The notes under the pieces are model-generated. The model ran no database searches. It was not told the origin of the DNA and saw only the letters and a list, made by a program, of their open reading frames with translations. The translations under genes were made by a program, and so were the position numbers. Shown here in pieces: positions 27,657 through 38,205 of a stretch of DNA of 64,000 bases (positions are counted from its first letter, which is position 1; each line of letters opens with the position of its first letter). The DNA is from Macrostomum hystrix (Eukaryota; Platyhelminthes; Macrostomidae), in contig CATNEN010000038.1 in assembly GCA_950097015.1 (NCBI GenBank), positions 4,881,001-4,945,000 of the forward strand, given 5' to 3'.

Positions 27657-30008
27657 ATGTCAGGCCCACAGCTAACTAGCAGAGTCGAGATTAGTATTTC
27701 ATGCCGCAACCTGCCAGACCGGGACCTGATGTCCAAGTCAGACCCGATGTGTGTGCTGTTTTTGAAAACCCCAACTTCCACCTATGAGATAGGAAGAACT
27801 GAGTGCCTTCAGAACACTCTTAATCCAGAGTTCAACCACAAATTCCAAGTGGACTTCTGCTTTGAAGAGAGACAGGTAGTGATTTTCCGGCTCTATGATG
27901 TGGACAGTTCACGAGCGAACCTCAGTGATCACGACTTTCTTGGCGAACTGGAGACAACCATTGGGGAGCTAGTGAGTCGGCGCCAATATGAAGCCACACT
28001 TGTGAAGACAGGTAGTCCTAAGCGATCACTGATAGTTCTTACCTGCATGGAGCTTCAGGATTGCAAGCTGATTGCCAATTTTCGAGTTGAAGGAAAAAAA
28101 CTTGACAAGAAAGACTTCCTAGGTAAATCAGACCCGTTCCTCGAGATTTATTTACCGATGGACGACATCAAGACCGAGTCTGAGGCTCCCAGGGTTCGCA
28201 GCTGGGTTCTGGTTCACCGAACTGAGGTCATCAAAAAGAACTTGAACCCGCAGTGGGCCCCGTTTTCTATTCCACTAAATAGTTTGTGCCGCGGTAACAG
28301 GCAGCTTCTCCTGCGCTTTGATTGCCACGACTACGACAACGATGGATCGCATGACTTTATTGGCAGCTTTTACAGCAGTTTAGAAGGCCTGGAACAGGAG
28401 GTCGCTCGGAGTAAATCCGCGCAGCGAACCCTGATTAGCAAAAAGAAGAAGCCCGCAGGCACCATCGTGTTCAGCCTGATCGGCATCGAGACCATCGACA
28501 CGTTCGTCGACTACCTTCAAGGAGGCACTGAGCTGCACTTCACGGTGGCCATTGACTTCACGGGCAGCAACGGCGACCCTCGAGATCCGCGCTCGCTGCA
28601 CCACGTGAGCGGCGATGGCAGGCCGAACCAGTACGAGCTGGCGATAATTTCGGTGGGCGAGATTGTGCAGGACTACGACTCGGACAAGCAGTTCCCGGGT
28701 CTCGGCTTCGGCGCACTGCTGCCTCCGCGGTTCTCAGGAGTTCAGGACGCGTTCTCGCTGACGCTGCAGCCGGAGAATCCGTACTGCGCTGGAATGCCAG
28801 GCCTGCTCGCAGCGTACCGCTCGTGTATCAGAGCCGTGCGGCTGTACGGACCGACGAACTTCTCTCCGGTGATCAACCACGTGGCGTCGATGGCGAGAGC
28901 TCACCAGACCGGAGCTCAGTACTTTGTCCTGCTGATCATCACAGACGGGATCATCACCGACTTCGAGAAGACGAAGCAAGCCATCATCAAGGCTTCCTCA
29001 CTTCCGATGTCGATCATCATCGTGGGAGTTGGCGAAGAGGACTTTTCGGCCATGAATGATTTAGATTCTGACGACAAGCGCCTCCGCAGTGGATCGATGA
29101 TTGCCGAGCGAGATATTGTACAGTTCGTGCCATTGCGCCGATTTATTCAGGGTGGCAACTTAGATCGAAGCCGGTATGCCCTTGCGAAAGAGGTTCTGGC
29201 TGAGCTTCCGAATCAGGTGTGCGAGTGGATGAGACGCCATGGAGTGAGAGCTGGTCCACCACGCGTTCGTCAAGACGCACCTACATCTATTGATGCGGTA
29301 ACTTCCCCTGTTGCACAATCAGGAGGTCCTTATCCAGGCCCACCACAAAGCGGTCCGAATCCAGGCGCACCACAAAGTGGTCCGTATCCAGGCGCAGCTC
29401 AAAGCGGTCCGTATCCAGGCGCACCACAAAGCGGTCCTTATCCAGGAGCGCCACAAAGCGGTCCTTATCCAGGCGCACCACAAAGCGGTCCGTATCCAGG
29501 CGCACCACAAAGCGGTCCTTATCCAGGCGCACCACAAAGCGGTCCGTATCCAGGCGCACCACAAAGCGGTCCGTATCCAGGCGCACCACAAAGCGGTCCG
29601 TATCCAGGCGCACCACAAAGCGGTCCGTATCCAGGCGCACCACAAAGCGGTCCGTATCCAGGCGCACCACAAAGCGCTCCGTATCCAGGCGCACCACAAA
29701 GCGGTCCGTATCCAGGCGCACCACAAAGCGGTCCGTATCCAGGCGCACCACAAGGTGCTGCATATCCGGGTGCACAGCATGGAGGTTTATATCCTGGGTC
29801 ACAGTCAGTTATTCCTCAGTCTGGTTCAGGAAATCCTCAGGCCGGAGGTGTGCCAAATCCTGGCGGTTCTCAACCTGGCTTTTCTGGTCCTGGGTATGCT
29901 CCGTCATCTGGATCTGTTCATCCAAGTGCCGGCGGTCGCGGGTCGCCGTATCACGGATCAGCGTCTCCCAGCGCCCCGCCACCGTCTTACCCTTCACGTT
30001 TTAACTGA
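27657..30008 (+). CDS. Copine 1 (C2A-C2B-vWA with Pro/Gly repeat tail), 783 aa, intronless
   Basis: Copines bind acidic phospholipids in a Ca2+-dependent way and recruit partners through a von Willebrand A-like domain. C2A spans about 1-130, with likely Ca2+ ligands D23, D29, D81, D83 and D91. C2B spans about 132-265 ([19 protein letters not shown]). The vWA/copine domain spans about 290-510, with a MIDAS-like DFTGSNGDP. The family is usually about 540-580 aa; here a ~240-aa tail adds some 16 PYPGAPQSG-type 9-mers and ends with PSAP (771-774) overlapping into PPSY (775-778). The start is at MSGPQLTS, 10 nt after a TTTCAG acceptor. The whole frame is in one exon although vertebrate copines have many introns. 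Its last two-thirds is nearly identical in DNA to copines 2 and 3. Confidence 0.96.
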   Translation: MSGPQLTSRVEISISCRNLPDRDLMSKSDPMCVLFLKTPTSTYEIGRTECLQNTLNPEFNHKFQVDFCFEERQVVIFRLYDVDSSRANLSDHDFLGELETTIGELVSRRQYEATLVKTGSPKRSLIVLTCMELQDCKLIANFRVEGKKLDKKDFLGKSDPFLEIYLPMDDIKTESEAPRVRSWVLVHRTEVIKKNLNPQWAPFSIPLNSLCRGNRQLLLRFDCHDYDNDGSHDFIGSFYSSLEGLEQEVARSKSAQRTLISKKKKPAGTIVFSLIGIETIDTFVDYLQGGTELHFTVAIDFTGSNGDPRDPRSLHHVSGDGRPNQYELAIISVGEIVQDYDSDKQFPGLGFGALLPPRFSGVQDAFSLTLQPENPYCAGMPGLLAAYRSCIRAVRLYGPTNFSPVINHVASMARAHQTGAQYFVLLIITDGIITDFEKTKQAIIKASSLPMSIIIVGVGEEDFSAMNDLDSDDKRLRSGSMIAERDIVQFVPLRRFIQGGNLDRSRYALAKEVLAELPNQVCEWMRRHGVRAGPPRVRQDAPTSIDAVTSPVAQSGGPYPGPPQSGPNPGAPQSGPYPGAAQSGPYPGAPQSGPYPGAPQSGPYPGAPQSGPYPGAPQSGPYPGAPQSGPYPGAPQSGPYPGAPQSGPYPGAPQSGPYPGAPQSGPYPGAPQSAPYPGAPQSGPYPGAPQSGPYPGAPQGAAYPGAQHGGLYPGSQSVIPQSGSGNPQAGGVPNPGGSQPGFSGPGYAPSSGSVHPSAGGRGSPYHGSASPSAPPPSYPSRFN
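29323..29757 (+). repeat. 27-bp coding minisatellite in copine 1 (PYPGAPQSG repeats)
   Basis: About 16 tandem 27-bp units with few base changes encode PYPGAPQSG. The length is a multiple of 3, so copy-number change keeps the frame. Low base divergence points to ongoing homogenisation. Overlapping open frames on both strands are shadows. Confidence 0.95.
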
Positions 30009-31170
30009 AAGCTTTAACGTTTAGTTTGTTGTTCCGTGCTGGAAGCAGAATTATGGAACTGATGTTTTTAAACAGTTTTTTAAATTAAAATGAAACTTTT
30101 CACAAGATGAAGTATTATTCTGTTATTTCTACTGTATTTTTTGTAGCTATTTTTTCTGTGCGTAATGTTGTCTTTTTTTCATCGCTTTTCTGTCTTATTG
30201 AAAACCATTTTTACAGCCTTGTAAATCAGTAAAGTTATTTATCGCAACCCCCTTGAGTCGTCCTCTGTTACAACCTAAGTAGTCTATATTTCACCCGATC
30301 TAGATTTTCTAGACCTGGAATAATACTACCTGTCATTTGTGTGTTGCCTTTTTCGTTTTCTTTAAAAAGTTACTAAGAGAAAGGGTTTTCAGACCAAATA
30401 GAGGTAATTATTCCAGCTAAAGAATTTAGTGCTTCTGATCCAGTCCAATTCTATGTTTAGATGTCCCTCTTATAATAAACTCCGCCCACGCAATTTACTG
30501 ATAGCTATGACTAACTTGACGACTGTACTTGCCCATTCTTTAAGGATTCGAGAAGTGGCTGAAGTACAGTTGGACAATCTGCCAAATATGAAACTGTATT
30601 TCCCTGCTAATTTCTTTGCCACGGTGTTACTCAATTTTCTTACCTTTGCTTTTATTTTCTCTCCATGCGCTATTTACACAGTATTGCCTTTTCTTTTCTG
30701 ATTAAATTTTATCATCAATCCTAAAATTAATGTCAGTAACTCTATTTCGGTGAGTTAATGTTTTATTTTTGTTTAAAGTCTTACCAAATTCCTGTGCGTT
30801 AAGTGTTTGAATGTTTCATTGCTAAGCTGTTTTAATGTAATTAGCTTGTCCATAAAAAAGGGAATATTAAAATGGAATAAACTTCGCTTAAACTATTCCA
30901 ATATTCAAACATTAAATAAGATGGATTACTACTCCACCTATTCACTTTTCATACTCGCTTCATGTTTTTAACTAAGCATTAGGAACTGAAATTATGTTAT
31001 ATTAGTAAATATTATTGACCAGCACTGCAACACCTTTATTTGCTCAGGTAGATTTGAGTCAACAATGAAGGCCAAGTTATTTTCACATGATTAGATATGG
31101 TTGGACTTAAGAGTGCCACATGGTCTAATGATACCGCAGTAGCGCATTCAGCATACGAGAATTCCGCCTT
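30009..31170. other. Copine 1 3'UTR and spacer to copine 2
   Basis: AT-rich, no coding features. A possible poly(A) signal AATAAA lies at 30877-30882; a nearer canonical one was not seen. The segment ends in a CTTTCCAG acceptor at 31168-31175. Confidence 0.55.
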
Positions 31171-31177
31171 TCCAGAT

Positions 31178-33382
31178 ATGGCTGGCCCGAGCCTCACTAG
31201 CCGAGTTGAAATCAGCGTGTCCTGCCGGGACCTACCAGACCGCGATGTCACCTCCAAGTCTGATCCGCAGTGCATTCTGTTCCTGCGTCAGCCCGGGACG
31301 TCCAAGTTCCAGGAGCTCGGTAGGACTGAGAAGCTGAACAACACTCTTGACCCGGACTTCAGCCACCGGTTCGTTGTTGACTTCATGTTCGAGGAGCGCC
31401 AGATGGTGAAGTTCCAGATCTACGACTTGGACAGTCCACACGCTCGACTGTCTGATCACGACTTTCTCGGCGAGCTGGAGACCTCTATTGGCGAGCTGGT
31501 CAGCAGGCGGAGATTCGAAACGACGCTCAGTAAGACAGGGCACAAGAAATCCACCATTATCATGACCTGCTTTGAACTGCAGGAGTGCAAGCAGATTGTG
31601 ACGTTAAACGTGGAGGGCCGGAAATTGGATAAGAAAGACTTTCTAGGCAAGTCAGATCCCTTCCTTGAGATCTATCAACCTATGGAGGAAGTGACTGGCG
31701 AAAGTGAGATCAACAATGTGCGCAACTGGACCCTTGTGCACCGCACTGAAGTTATCAAAAACAATTTGAATCCTCGATGGGCAAAATTCTCCATTCCTAT
31801 CAACCGGCTTTGCCGAGGTAACAGGCAGCTTCTCCTGCGCTTTGATTGCCACGACTACGACAACGATGGATCGCATGACTTTATCGGCAGCTTTTACAGC
31901 AGTTTAGAAGGCCTGGAACAGGAGGTCGCTCGGAGTAAATCCGCGCAGCGAACCCTGATTAGCAAGAAGAAGAAGCCCGCAGGCACCATCGTGTTCAGCC
32001 TGATCGGCATCGAGACCATCGACACGTTCGTCGACTACCTTCAAGGAGGCACTGAGCTGCACTTCACGGTGGCCATTGACTTCACGGGCAGCAACGGCGA
32101 CCCTCGAGATCCGCGCTCGCTGCACCACGTGAGCGGCGATGGCAGGCCGAACCAGTACGAGCTGGCGATAATTTCGGTGGGCGAGATTGTGCAGGACTAC
32201 GACTCGGACAAGCAGTTCCCGGGTCTCGGCTTCGGCGCACTGCTGCCTCCGCGGTTCTCGGGAGTTCAGGACGCGTTCTCGCTGACGCTGCAGCCGGAGA
32301 ATCCGTACTGCGCTGGAATGCCAGGCCTGCTCGCAGCGTACCGCTCGTGCATCAGAGCCGTGCGGCTGTACGGACCGACGAACTTCTCTCCGGTGATCAA
32401 CCACGTGGCTTCGATGGCGAGAGCTCACCAGACCGGAGCTCAGTACTTTGTCCTGCTGATCATCACAGACGGGATCATCACCGACTTCGAGAAGACGAAG
32501 CAAGCCATCATCAAGGCTTCCTCACTTCCGATGTCGATCATCATCGTGGGAGTTGGCGAAGAGGACTTTTCGGCCATGAATGATTTAGATTCTGACGACA
32601 AGCGCCTCCGCAGTGGATCGATGATTGCCGAGCGAGATATTGTACAGTTCGTGCCATTGCGCCGATTTATTCAGGGTGGCAACTTAGATCGAAGCCGGTA
32701 TGCCCTTGCCAAAGAGGTTCTGGCTGAGCTTCCGAATCAGGTGTGCGAGTGGATGAGACGCCATGGAGTTAAAGCTGGTCCACCCCGTGTGCGACAAGAC
32801 GCACCAACTGCTGTTGGTGGTACTGCAAATCCTGGCGGTTCACATAGCGATGCCGCATTTCCAGGTGCACAGCCAGGAGGTCCGTATCCAGGTGCGCAGT
32901 CAGGAGGTCCGTATCCAGGTGCGCAGCCAGGAGGTCCGTATCCAGGTGCGCAGCCAGGAGTTCCGTATCCAGGTGCGCAGCCAGGAGGTCCGGGTGCGCA
33001 GCCAGGAGGTCCGTATCCAGGTGCGCAGCCAGGAGGTCCGTATCCAGGTGCGCAGCCAGGGGGTCCGTATCCAGGTGCGCAGCCAGGAGGTCCGTATCCA
33101 GTTGCGCAGCCAGGTGGTCAGTACCCGGGTGCACCGTCAGGTGCAATTTCGCATCCAACGCCCAATGCAGGATATTCTCAGGCCCGAGGTCTGCCATATC
33201 CTGGCGGTTCTCAAACTGGCTTTTCCGGTCCTGGGTATGCTCCGCCATCTGGAACGGCACATTCCGGTAACAGCGGTGGTGGGTCGCCGTATTTCGGATC
33301 CGCGGCTCCCAGTGCCCCGCCACCGTCCTACTCGGCAGAGCACAGCTCCGGTGCGGCCCCGAGCGCTCCAGGTGGTCACTGA
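31178..33382 (+). CDS. Copine 2, 734 aa, intronless
   Basis: Same architecture as copine 1: C2A (about 1-130, [16 protein letters not shown]), C2B (about 130-265), vWA (about 290-510, DFTGSNGDP) and a Pro/Gly tail, here of PYPGAQPGG 9-mers. The C-terminus has PSAP 711-714 running into PPSY 715-718, and a second PSAP at 728-731. An in-frame ATG at 31097 would add 27 residues, but the start at 31178 is preferred: it matches [13 protein letters not shown] of copine 3 and lies 2 nt after a CCAG acceptor. The first ~345 bp are nearly identical to copine 3, while the part from the late C2B onward is nearly identical to copine 1, so the gene is a mosaic. Confidence 0.96.
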   Translation: MAGPSLTSRVEISVSCRDLPDRDVTSKSDPQCILFLRQPGTSKFQELGRTEKLNNTLDPDFSHRFVVDFMFEERQMVKFQIYDLDSPHARLSDHDFLGELETSIGELVSRRRFETTLSKTGHKKSTIIMTCFELQECKQIVTLNVEGRKLDKKDFLGKSDPFLEIYQPMEEVTGESEINNVRNWTLVHRTEVIKNNLNPRWAKFSIPINRLCRGNRQLLLRFDCHDYDNDGSHDFIGSFYSSLEGLEQEVARSKSAQRTLISKKKKPAGTIVFSLIGIETIDTFVDYLQGGTELHFTVAIDFTGSNGDPRDPRSLHHVSGDGRPNQYELAIISVGEIVQDYDSDKQFPGLGFGALLPPRFSGVQDAFSLTLQPENPYCAGMPGLLAAYRSCIRAVRLYGPTNFSPVINHVASMARAHQTGAQYFVLLIITDGIITDFEKTKQAIIKASSLPMSIIIVGVGEEDFSAMNDLDSDDKRLRSGSMIAERDIVQFVPLRRFIQGGNLDRSRYALAKEVLAELPNQVCEWMRRHGVKAGPPRVRQDAPTAVGGTANPGGSHSDAAFPGAQPGGPYPGAQSGGPYPGAQPGGPYPGAQPGVPYPGAQPGGPGAQPGGPYPGAQPGGPYPGAQPGGPYPGAQPGGPYPVAQPGGQYPGAPSGAISHPTPNAGYSQARGLPYPGGSQTGFSGPGYAPPSGTAHSGNSGGGSPYFGSAAPSAPPPSYSAEHSSGAAPSAPGGH
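32866..33120 (+). repeat. 27-bp coding repeat in copine 2 (PYPGAQPGG)
   Basis: About nine tandem units of consensus CCGTATCCAGGTGCGCAGCC + AGGAGGT, with one shortened 18-bp unit (PGAQPG) and variant V and S residues. In frame with the gene. Confidence 0.92.
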
Positions 33383-33712
33383 TGATCCAATGCGTTTCTA
33401 TTTATTCGATCGAAAATTTAATCTATGCAGCTTTTTCCCTTGCTTTGAGGCAGACTTTTTGTTGCTTATTTATTCTGTGATTAGGCTTTTTGTCAAATTT
33501 TATGCTGTTTATCCATTGAACTTCCTTTTTGTTATTTTTAATTATTTATTTTGAACGTCTGTCCTGCTTTGTGGTACGCTGTCGTCTTTATTATTGTTTA
33601 CCACTAATAATCATAATGATTATTGACTTTGCATATTGAGTTTTCTTAATTCACTACCACTTCTTTTGGACATCCAAGTTCTGTGAGGACACGGCAGTAG
33701 TTTTGTAAATTT

Positions 33713-33718
33713 AATAAA
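33713..33718 (+). other. Polyadenylation signal of copine 2
   Basis: AATAAA 331 nt after the copine 2 stop in an AT-rich 3'UTR. Confidence 0.7.
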
Positions 33719-35990
33719 AATTGATAAAATGTTTCGCAGGTTTTTCGACTTTGATAGTCTTTTTAACAATCATATTCTCGCTTTAAGCTTTGCCGCGTTT
33801 GCTGCTTTTCTGTTTTACTGACAGTTTGGTGACCGTAAAAGTGAAGTTTCTTATAGGTTGCGAGATTCCCCACTAGAAAAGAATGTGTTGGCGCTGTTGT
33901 TTGATTACTTGACTAATTTTTTCTGTCTATAGCTTCGCCATACTATTATTCTATCATCTAGCAATACTATTATACAAAGAATGTCTTTATATTGTTATTT
34001 TATTTGTACACAAATTGATATGTTCTGTTTTTAGCTGTAACCAACTTTTACTACCCAAACTATTCAAAACCAATCGACTACGTATTTCATGAACTTCCGT
34101 GTCTCCTTGCTTTTTTTGTATTTGCACGTGCTGAGATAATCATTGCCGTATTCTCTATCAAGATATATATAAATTGTTTAACTTTGTCCAGCGTCCTTGA
34201 CGCCTTGTTATACTAAGCGTCAAAAAATTCTCTAGAAATCACTTACTTTAAATATGAAAAAATCAGAACAATGCCTTCCCAGAAGTGGCAGTGCTTGCAG
34301 TTTTGTACTGGCTGCCTACTTCACCGATCGAGAGTCCTCCGATTTTCTCAACTCGCCTTTTATTTGTCGAGGCTTTGCGGGAGCAGACTAGACTCAGACG
34401 AGTCCTTCATCAAGAATTTGCTATTCTAAACTACGTTTGCGTGGACTAAAACGTCAGATAATTTTTTAAACTTACAAAATCCCATCGCACTACATTTCAC
34501 TCTCAGCTGCAGACAATAGTTATGAAAATAGTTATTTAGTACTTTAGTTATTTAGTTATTTAGTTGCAGACAGAAAGGCTGTGGGCACTTTGCGTTACAT
34601 TTGGAGACCGTAGACCCACAGCCAGTAAGATGCCATTCTGTCATCCCGCTGACTCCCTAAACACACAAACTGATTTCGTACGTGCAGTCGTACATGGTGT
34701 ACATCTGCCCTGCCTTTCACACCGTCAGGCAGCGTGCACTCTCACTGTGCCCTCCAGATTGACCCTCAAGGGCGTGTTGCACGACGCCCTCAAAACCTCC
34801 CCGTGCCTGTGCCACCATCGAATGTGGCCGCGCCACGTAATTGACCTCAAGGACCTTGGTGTGAGGCAGACGCGTTGACCACTGTGCATTCACACTCACC
34901 ACTTGCGGGTGTTACACAACAGTCCTCCCAATAACGCTCCGTTGTCATTCCTAAATAATCAATTACAAAACATGGTGTACAGGTAATATTTGAAATTCCT
35001 ATGTCAAGGTTCCATTCTTGCCCGTGATCTCTGTAGTCATACTAAGCGACAGTCCAGCTAACTTATCGCGTAATTAAATTTTAACGTGCTCTTTAATCTG
35101 TTTATTTGACTATGTTTTGCGAGAAATTTGGTACCGCAACCCATGCTTTAATTCGCTTGTGTCCTGATGATGAAGTATAAAAATTATACGAGCCTTTAGA
35201 TTTTTCTACTGTTTGTGTTCGGACTCCGTTTTGTCAATGAGCACAAGTAATTATTAATTAATATATTGTATTGGAAAGTTTTCTATATTATTTTATAGAC
35301 TTGTTTTTCAGTGGCAGCTCAGAATTAGTTTGTAAACTATGCTTCATGCATCCCTGCTGAATGACTACATCGGAATAATTGAAATGGGAGCAATTACTTA
35401 TCTTGATCTAGCACCTAAGCTTAATTATTAAGAGCGCACAAATGTACATTTTTGCTGGCCTTTTGCGGTTAAAATGTTAGTTGCCTGCATGCTATGTATA
35501 GGCTAGTCTGTCTCTCCTAAATATGGTCCTTTCTATATTTAAGTCAATCTGGCAAATATTTGCTCTGTTAAGCGCCATTTAGTCTGGCCATGACTACCGC
35601 ACCCTTGCACGACTAGGGCACTGGCCCTTTTGTTGCGCAGTGCGTTGCAGAATGATACTTAGCAGAGCTATGGGCGTTTCTTATGCGTAGGCTGAAAAAG
35701 TGCAAACCTTTAAACAAGAAGCAGCTTGAACGTGACACCCTAAGCAAGTTATAGTAGCATGCAGGTGACTCAAAAACACATTTTTAATTTATTTGTGTCC
35801 TAAAGTTAGTTTGCTGGTGTCTCTATAAAGTTGTTATCTGTCTAAGAAAGTTCTGTGCACATGAAATGTAGACAGAAACTTACAACCAGTTAAACTTTAC
35901 TAAAAGATACCACTAGAAATTGTTGCCAAGGATTTTCTTTCTTATTTAAACGCGTTTTGCTTATTTCTCATTGTATAGAACTCAACCTTG
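33719..35990. other. Spacer between copines 2 and 3
   Basis: AT-rich, no gene seen apart from the SINE3-like repeat at 34574-34920. It ends in an acceptor (ACTTCCAG) that directly abuts the copine 3 ATG. Confidence 0.6.
34574..34920 (+). mobile_element. SINE3-like dispersed repeat
   Basis: Shares GTAGACCCACAG, CCGCTGACTCC-TAAACACAC, GTACATCTGCCCTG and CCTCAAGGG with segments at 50240-50450, 50495-50640 and 56000-56220. Contains GTGTACA-rich stretches. Ends and orientation were not determined; no protein-coding content. Confidence 0.65.
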
Positions 35991-36000
35991 AAACTTCCAG

Positions 36001-38205
36001 ATGGCTGGCCCGAGCCTCACTAGCCGAGTTGAAATCAGCGTGTCCTGCCGGAACCTACCAGACCGCGATGTCACCTCCAAGTCTGATCCGCAGTGCATTC
36101 TGTTCCTGCGTCAGCCCGGGACGTCCAAGTTCCAGGAGCTCGGTAGGACGGAGAAGCTAAACAACACTCTTGACCCGGACTTCAGCCACCGGTTCGTTGT
36201 TGACTTCATGTTCGAGGAGCGCCAGATGGTGAAGTTCCAGATCTACGACTTGGACAGTCCACACGCTCGACTGTCTGATCACGACTTTCTCGGCGAGCTG
36301 GAGACCTCTATTGGCGAGCTGGTCAGCAGGCGGAGATTCGAAACCAAACTGTCAAAAACGAAAGGCTCCAAGTCTGCAGTAATTATTGTCACCTGCATTG
36401 AGGTTCAAGAGTGCAAGCAGATTGTCAACTTCCAAGTCGAAGGGCACAAACTTGAAAAGAAAGACTTTCTAGGAAAATCTGATCCTTTTCTGGAAATCTA
36501 CCTGCCTCTAGAAGATGTTTCAAGCGAAGGGGAGCTTAATCAAGTGCGCAACTGGACCCTTGTTCACCGCACTGAAGTTATCAAAAACAACTTAAACCCC
36601 CGATGGGCCAAGTTCTCCATTGCCATCGCTCGCCTCTGTCGCGGCAACAAGCGTCTTCTCTTGCGCTTTGATTGTTACGATTACGATAACGACGGCTCGC
36701 ATGACCTAATCGGAACTTTTTACAGTACCCTGGAGAGTATCGAACAAGACGTTGGTAGAAACAGGTCAGCCCAGCGAACCCTGATTAGCAAGAAGAAGAA
36801 GCCCGCAGGCACCATCGTGTTCAGCCTGATCGGCATCGAGACCATCGACACGTTCGTCGACTACCTTCAAGGAGGCACTGAGCTGCACTTCACGGTGGCC
36901 ATTGACTTCACGGGCAGCAACGGCGACCCTCGAGATCCGCGCTCGCTGCACCACGTGAGCGGCGACGGCAGGCCGAACCAGTACGAGCTGGCGATAATTT
37001 CGGTGGGCGAGATTGTGCAGGACTACGACTCGGACAAGCAGTTCCCGGGTCTCGGCTTCGGCGCACTGCTGCCTCCGCGGTTCTCAGGAGTTCAGGACGC
37101 GTTCTCGCTGACGCTGCAGCCGGAGAATCCGTACTGCGCTGGAATGCCAGGCCTGCTCGCAGCGTACCGCTCGTGCATCAGAGCCGTGCGGCTGTACGGA
37201 CCGACGAACTTCTCTCCGGTGATCAACCACGTGGCGTCGATGGCGAGAGCTCACCAGACCGGAGCTCAGTACTTTGTCCTGCTGATCATCACAGACGGGA
37301 TCATCACCGACTTCGAGAAGACGAAGCAAGCCATCATCAAGGCTTCCTCACTTCCGATGTCGATCATCATCGTGGGAGTTGGCGAAGAGGACTTTTCGGC
37401 CATGGAGGAGCTGGACTCGGATGACAAGCGCCTCCGCAGTGGATCGATGATTGCCGAGCGAGATATTGTTCAGTTCGTGCCATTGCGCCGATTTATTCAG
37501 GGTGGCAACTTAGATCGAAGCCGGTATGCCCTTGCCAAAGAGGTTCTGGCTGAGCTTCCGAATCAGGTGTGCGAGTGGATGAGACGCCATGGAGTTAAAG
37601 CTGGTCCACCCCGTGTGCGACAAGACGCACCAACTGCTGTTGGTGGTACTGCAAATCCTGGCGGTTCACATAGCGATGCCGCATTTCCAGGTGCACAGCC
37701 AGGTGGTCCGTATCCAGGTGCGCAGCCAGGAGGTCCGTATCCAGGTGCGCAGCCAGGAGGTCCGTATCCAGGTGCGCAGCCAGGAGTTCCGTATCCAGGT
37801 GCGCAGCCAGGAGGTCCGGGTGCGCAGCCAGGAGGTCCGTATCCAGGTGCGCAGCCAGGAGGTCCGTATCCAGGTGCGCAGCCAGGAGGTCCGTATCCAG
37901 GTGCGCAGCCAGGAGGTCCGTATTCAGGTGCGCAGCCAGGAGGTCCGTATCCAGTTGCGCAGCTAGGGGGTCCGGGTGCGCAGCCAGGAGGTCCGTATCC
38001 AGGTGCGCAGCCAGGAGGTCCGTATCCAGTTTCGCAGCTAGGGGGTCCGGGTGCGCAGCCAGGAGGTCCGTATCCAGGTGCGCAGCCAGGAGGTCCGTAT
38101 CCAGTTTCGCAGCTAGGGGGTCCGGGTGCGCAGCCAGGAGGTCCGTATCCAGGTGCGCAGCCAGGAGGTCCTTATCCAGGTGCCCAGCCTGGTACCGGCC
38201 ATTAG
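36001..38205 (+). CDS. Copine 3, 734 aa, intronless, tail without PPSY
   Basis: C2A (about 1-130, nearly identical to copine 2), C2B (about 130-265, clearly different from copines 1 and 2 with [12 protein letters not shown]), vWA (about 290-510, nearly identical to both) and a long PYPGAQPGG tail including three repeats of a [15 protein letters not shown] super-unit. The tail stops at PGAQPGTGH, so the SGPGYAP...PSAPPPSY end of copines 1 and 2 is missing. The start ATG follows a CAG acceptor with no spacer. The stop codon TAG overlaps a consensus splice donor (ATTA/GTGAGT, 38202-38210), so a spliced form could read into a further exon; none was found nearby. Confidence 0.95.
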   Translation: MAGPSLTSRVEISVSCRNLPDRDVTSKSDPQCILFLRQPGTSKFQELGRTEKLNNTLDPDFSHRFVVDFMFEERQMVKFQIYDLDSPHARLSDHDFLGELETSIGELVSRRRFETKLSKTKGSKSAVIIVTCIEVQECKQIVNFQVEGHKLEKKDFLGKSDPFLEIYLPLEDVSSEGELNQVRNWTLVHRTEVIKNNLNPRWAKFSIAIARLCRGNKRLLLRFDCYDYDNDGSHDLIGTFYSTLESIEQDVGRNRSAQRTLISKKKKPAGTIVFSLIGIETIDTFVDYLQGGTELHFTVAIDFTGSNGDPRDPRSLHHVSGDGRPNQYELAIISVGEIVQDYDSDKQFPGLGFGALLPPRFSGVQDAFSLTLQPENPYCAGMPGLLAAYRSCIRAVRLYGPTNFSPVINHVASMARAHQTGAQYFVLLIITDGIITDFEKTKQAIIKASSLPMSIIIVGVGEEDFSAMEELDSDDKRLRSGSMIAERDIVQFVPLRRFIQGGNLDRSRYALAKEVLAELPNQVCEWMRRHGVKAGPPRVRQDAPTAVGGTANPGGSHSDAAFPGAQPGGPYPGAQPGGPYPGAQPGGPYPGAQPGVPYPGAQPGGPGAQPGGPYPGAQPGGPYPGAQPGGPYPGAQPGGPYSGAQPGGPYPVAQLGGPGAQPGGPYPGAQPGGPYPVSQLGGPGAQPGGPYPGAQPGGPYPVSQLGGPGAQPGGPYPGAQPGGPYPGAQPGTGH
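37680..38190 (+). repeat. 27-bp coding repeat and super-repeat in copine 3
   Basis: About 18 units of the PYPGAQPGG type. From about 37950 a longer unit (roughly 72 bp, carrying CAGCTAGGGGGTCCGGGTGC) is repeated three times, a nested expansion not present in copine 2. Confidence 0.9.

Noticed and set aside
29287-29802. Frames of 150-237 codons overlapping the copine 1 tail on both strands
   Set aside because: Shadows of the in-frame 27-bp coding repeat.
31097-31177. N-terminal 27-residue extension of copine 2
   Set aside because: It precedes a splice acceptor (CCAG at 31175), is not shared with the other copines and would push the C2A start inward.
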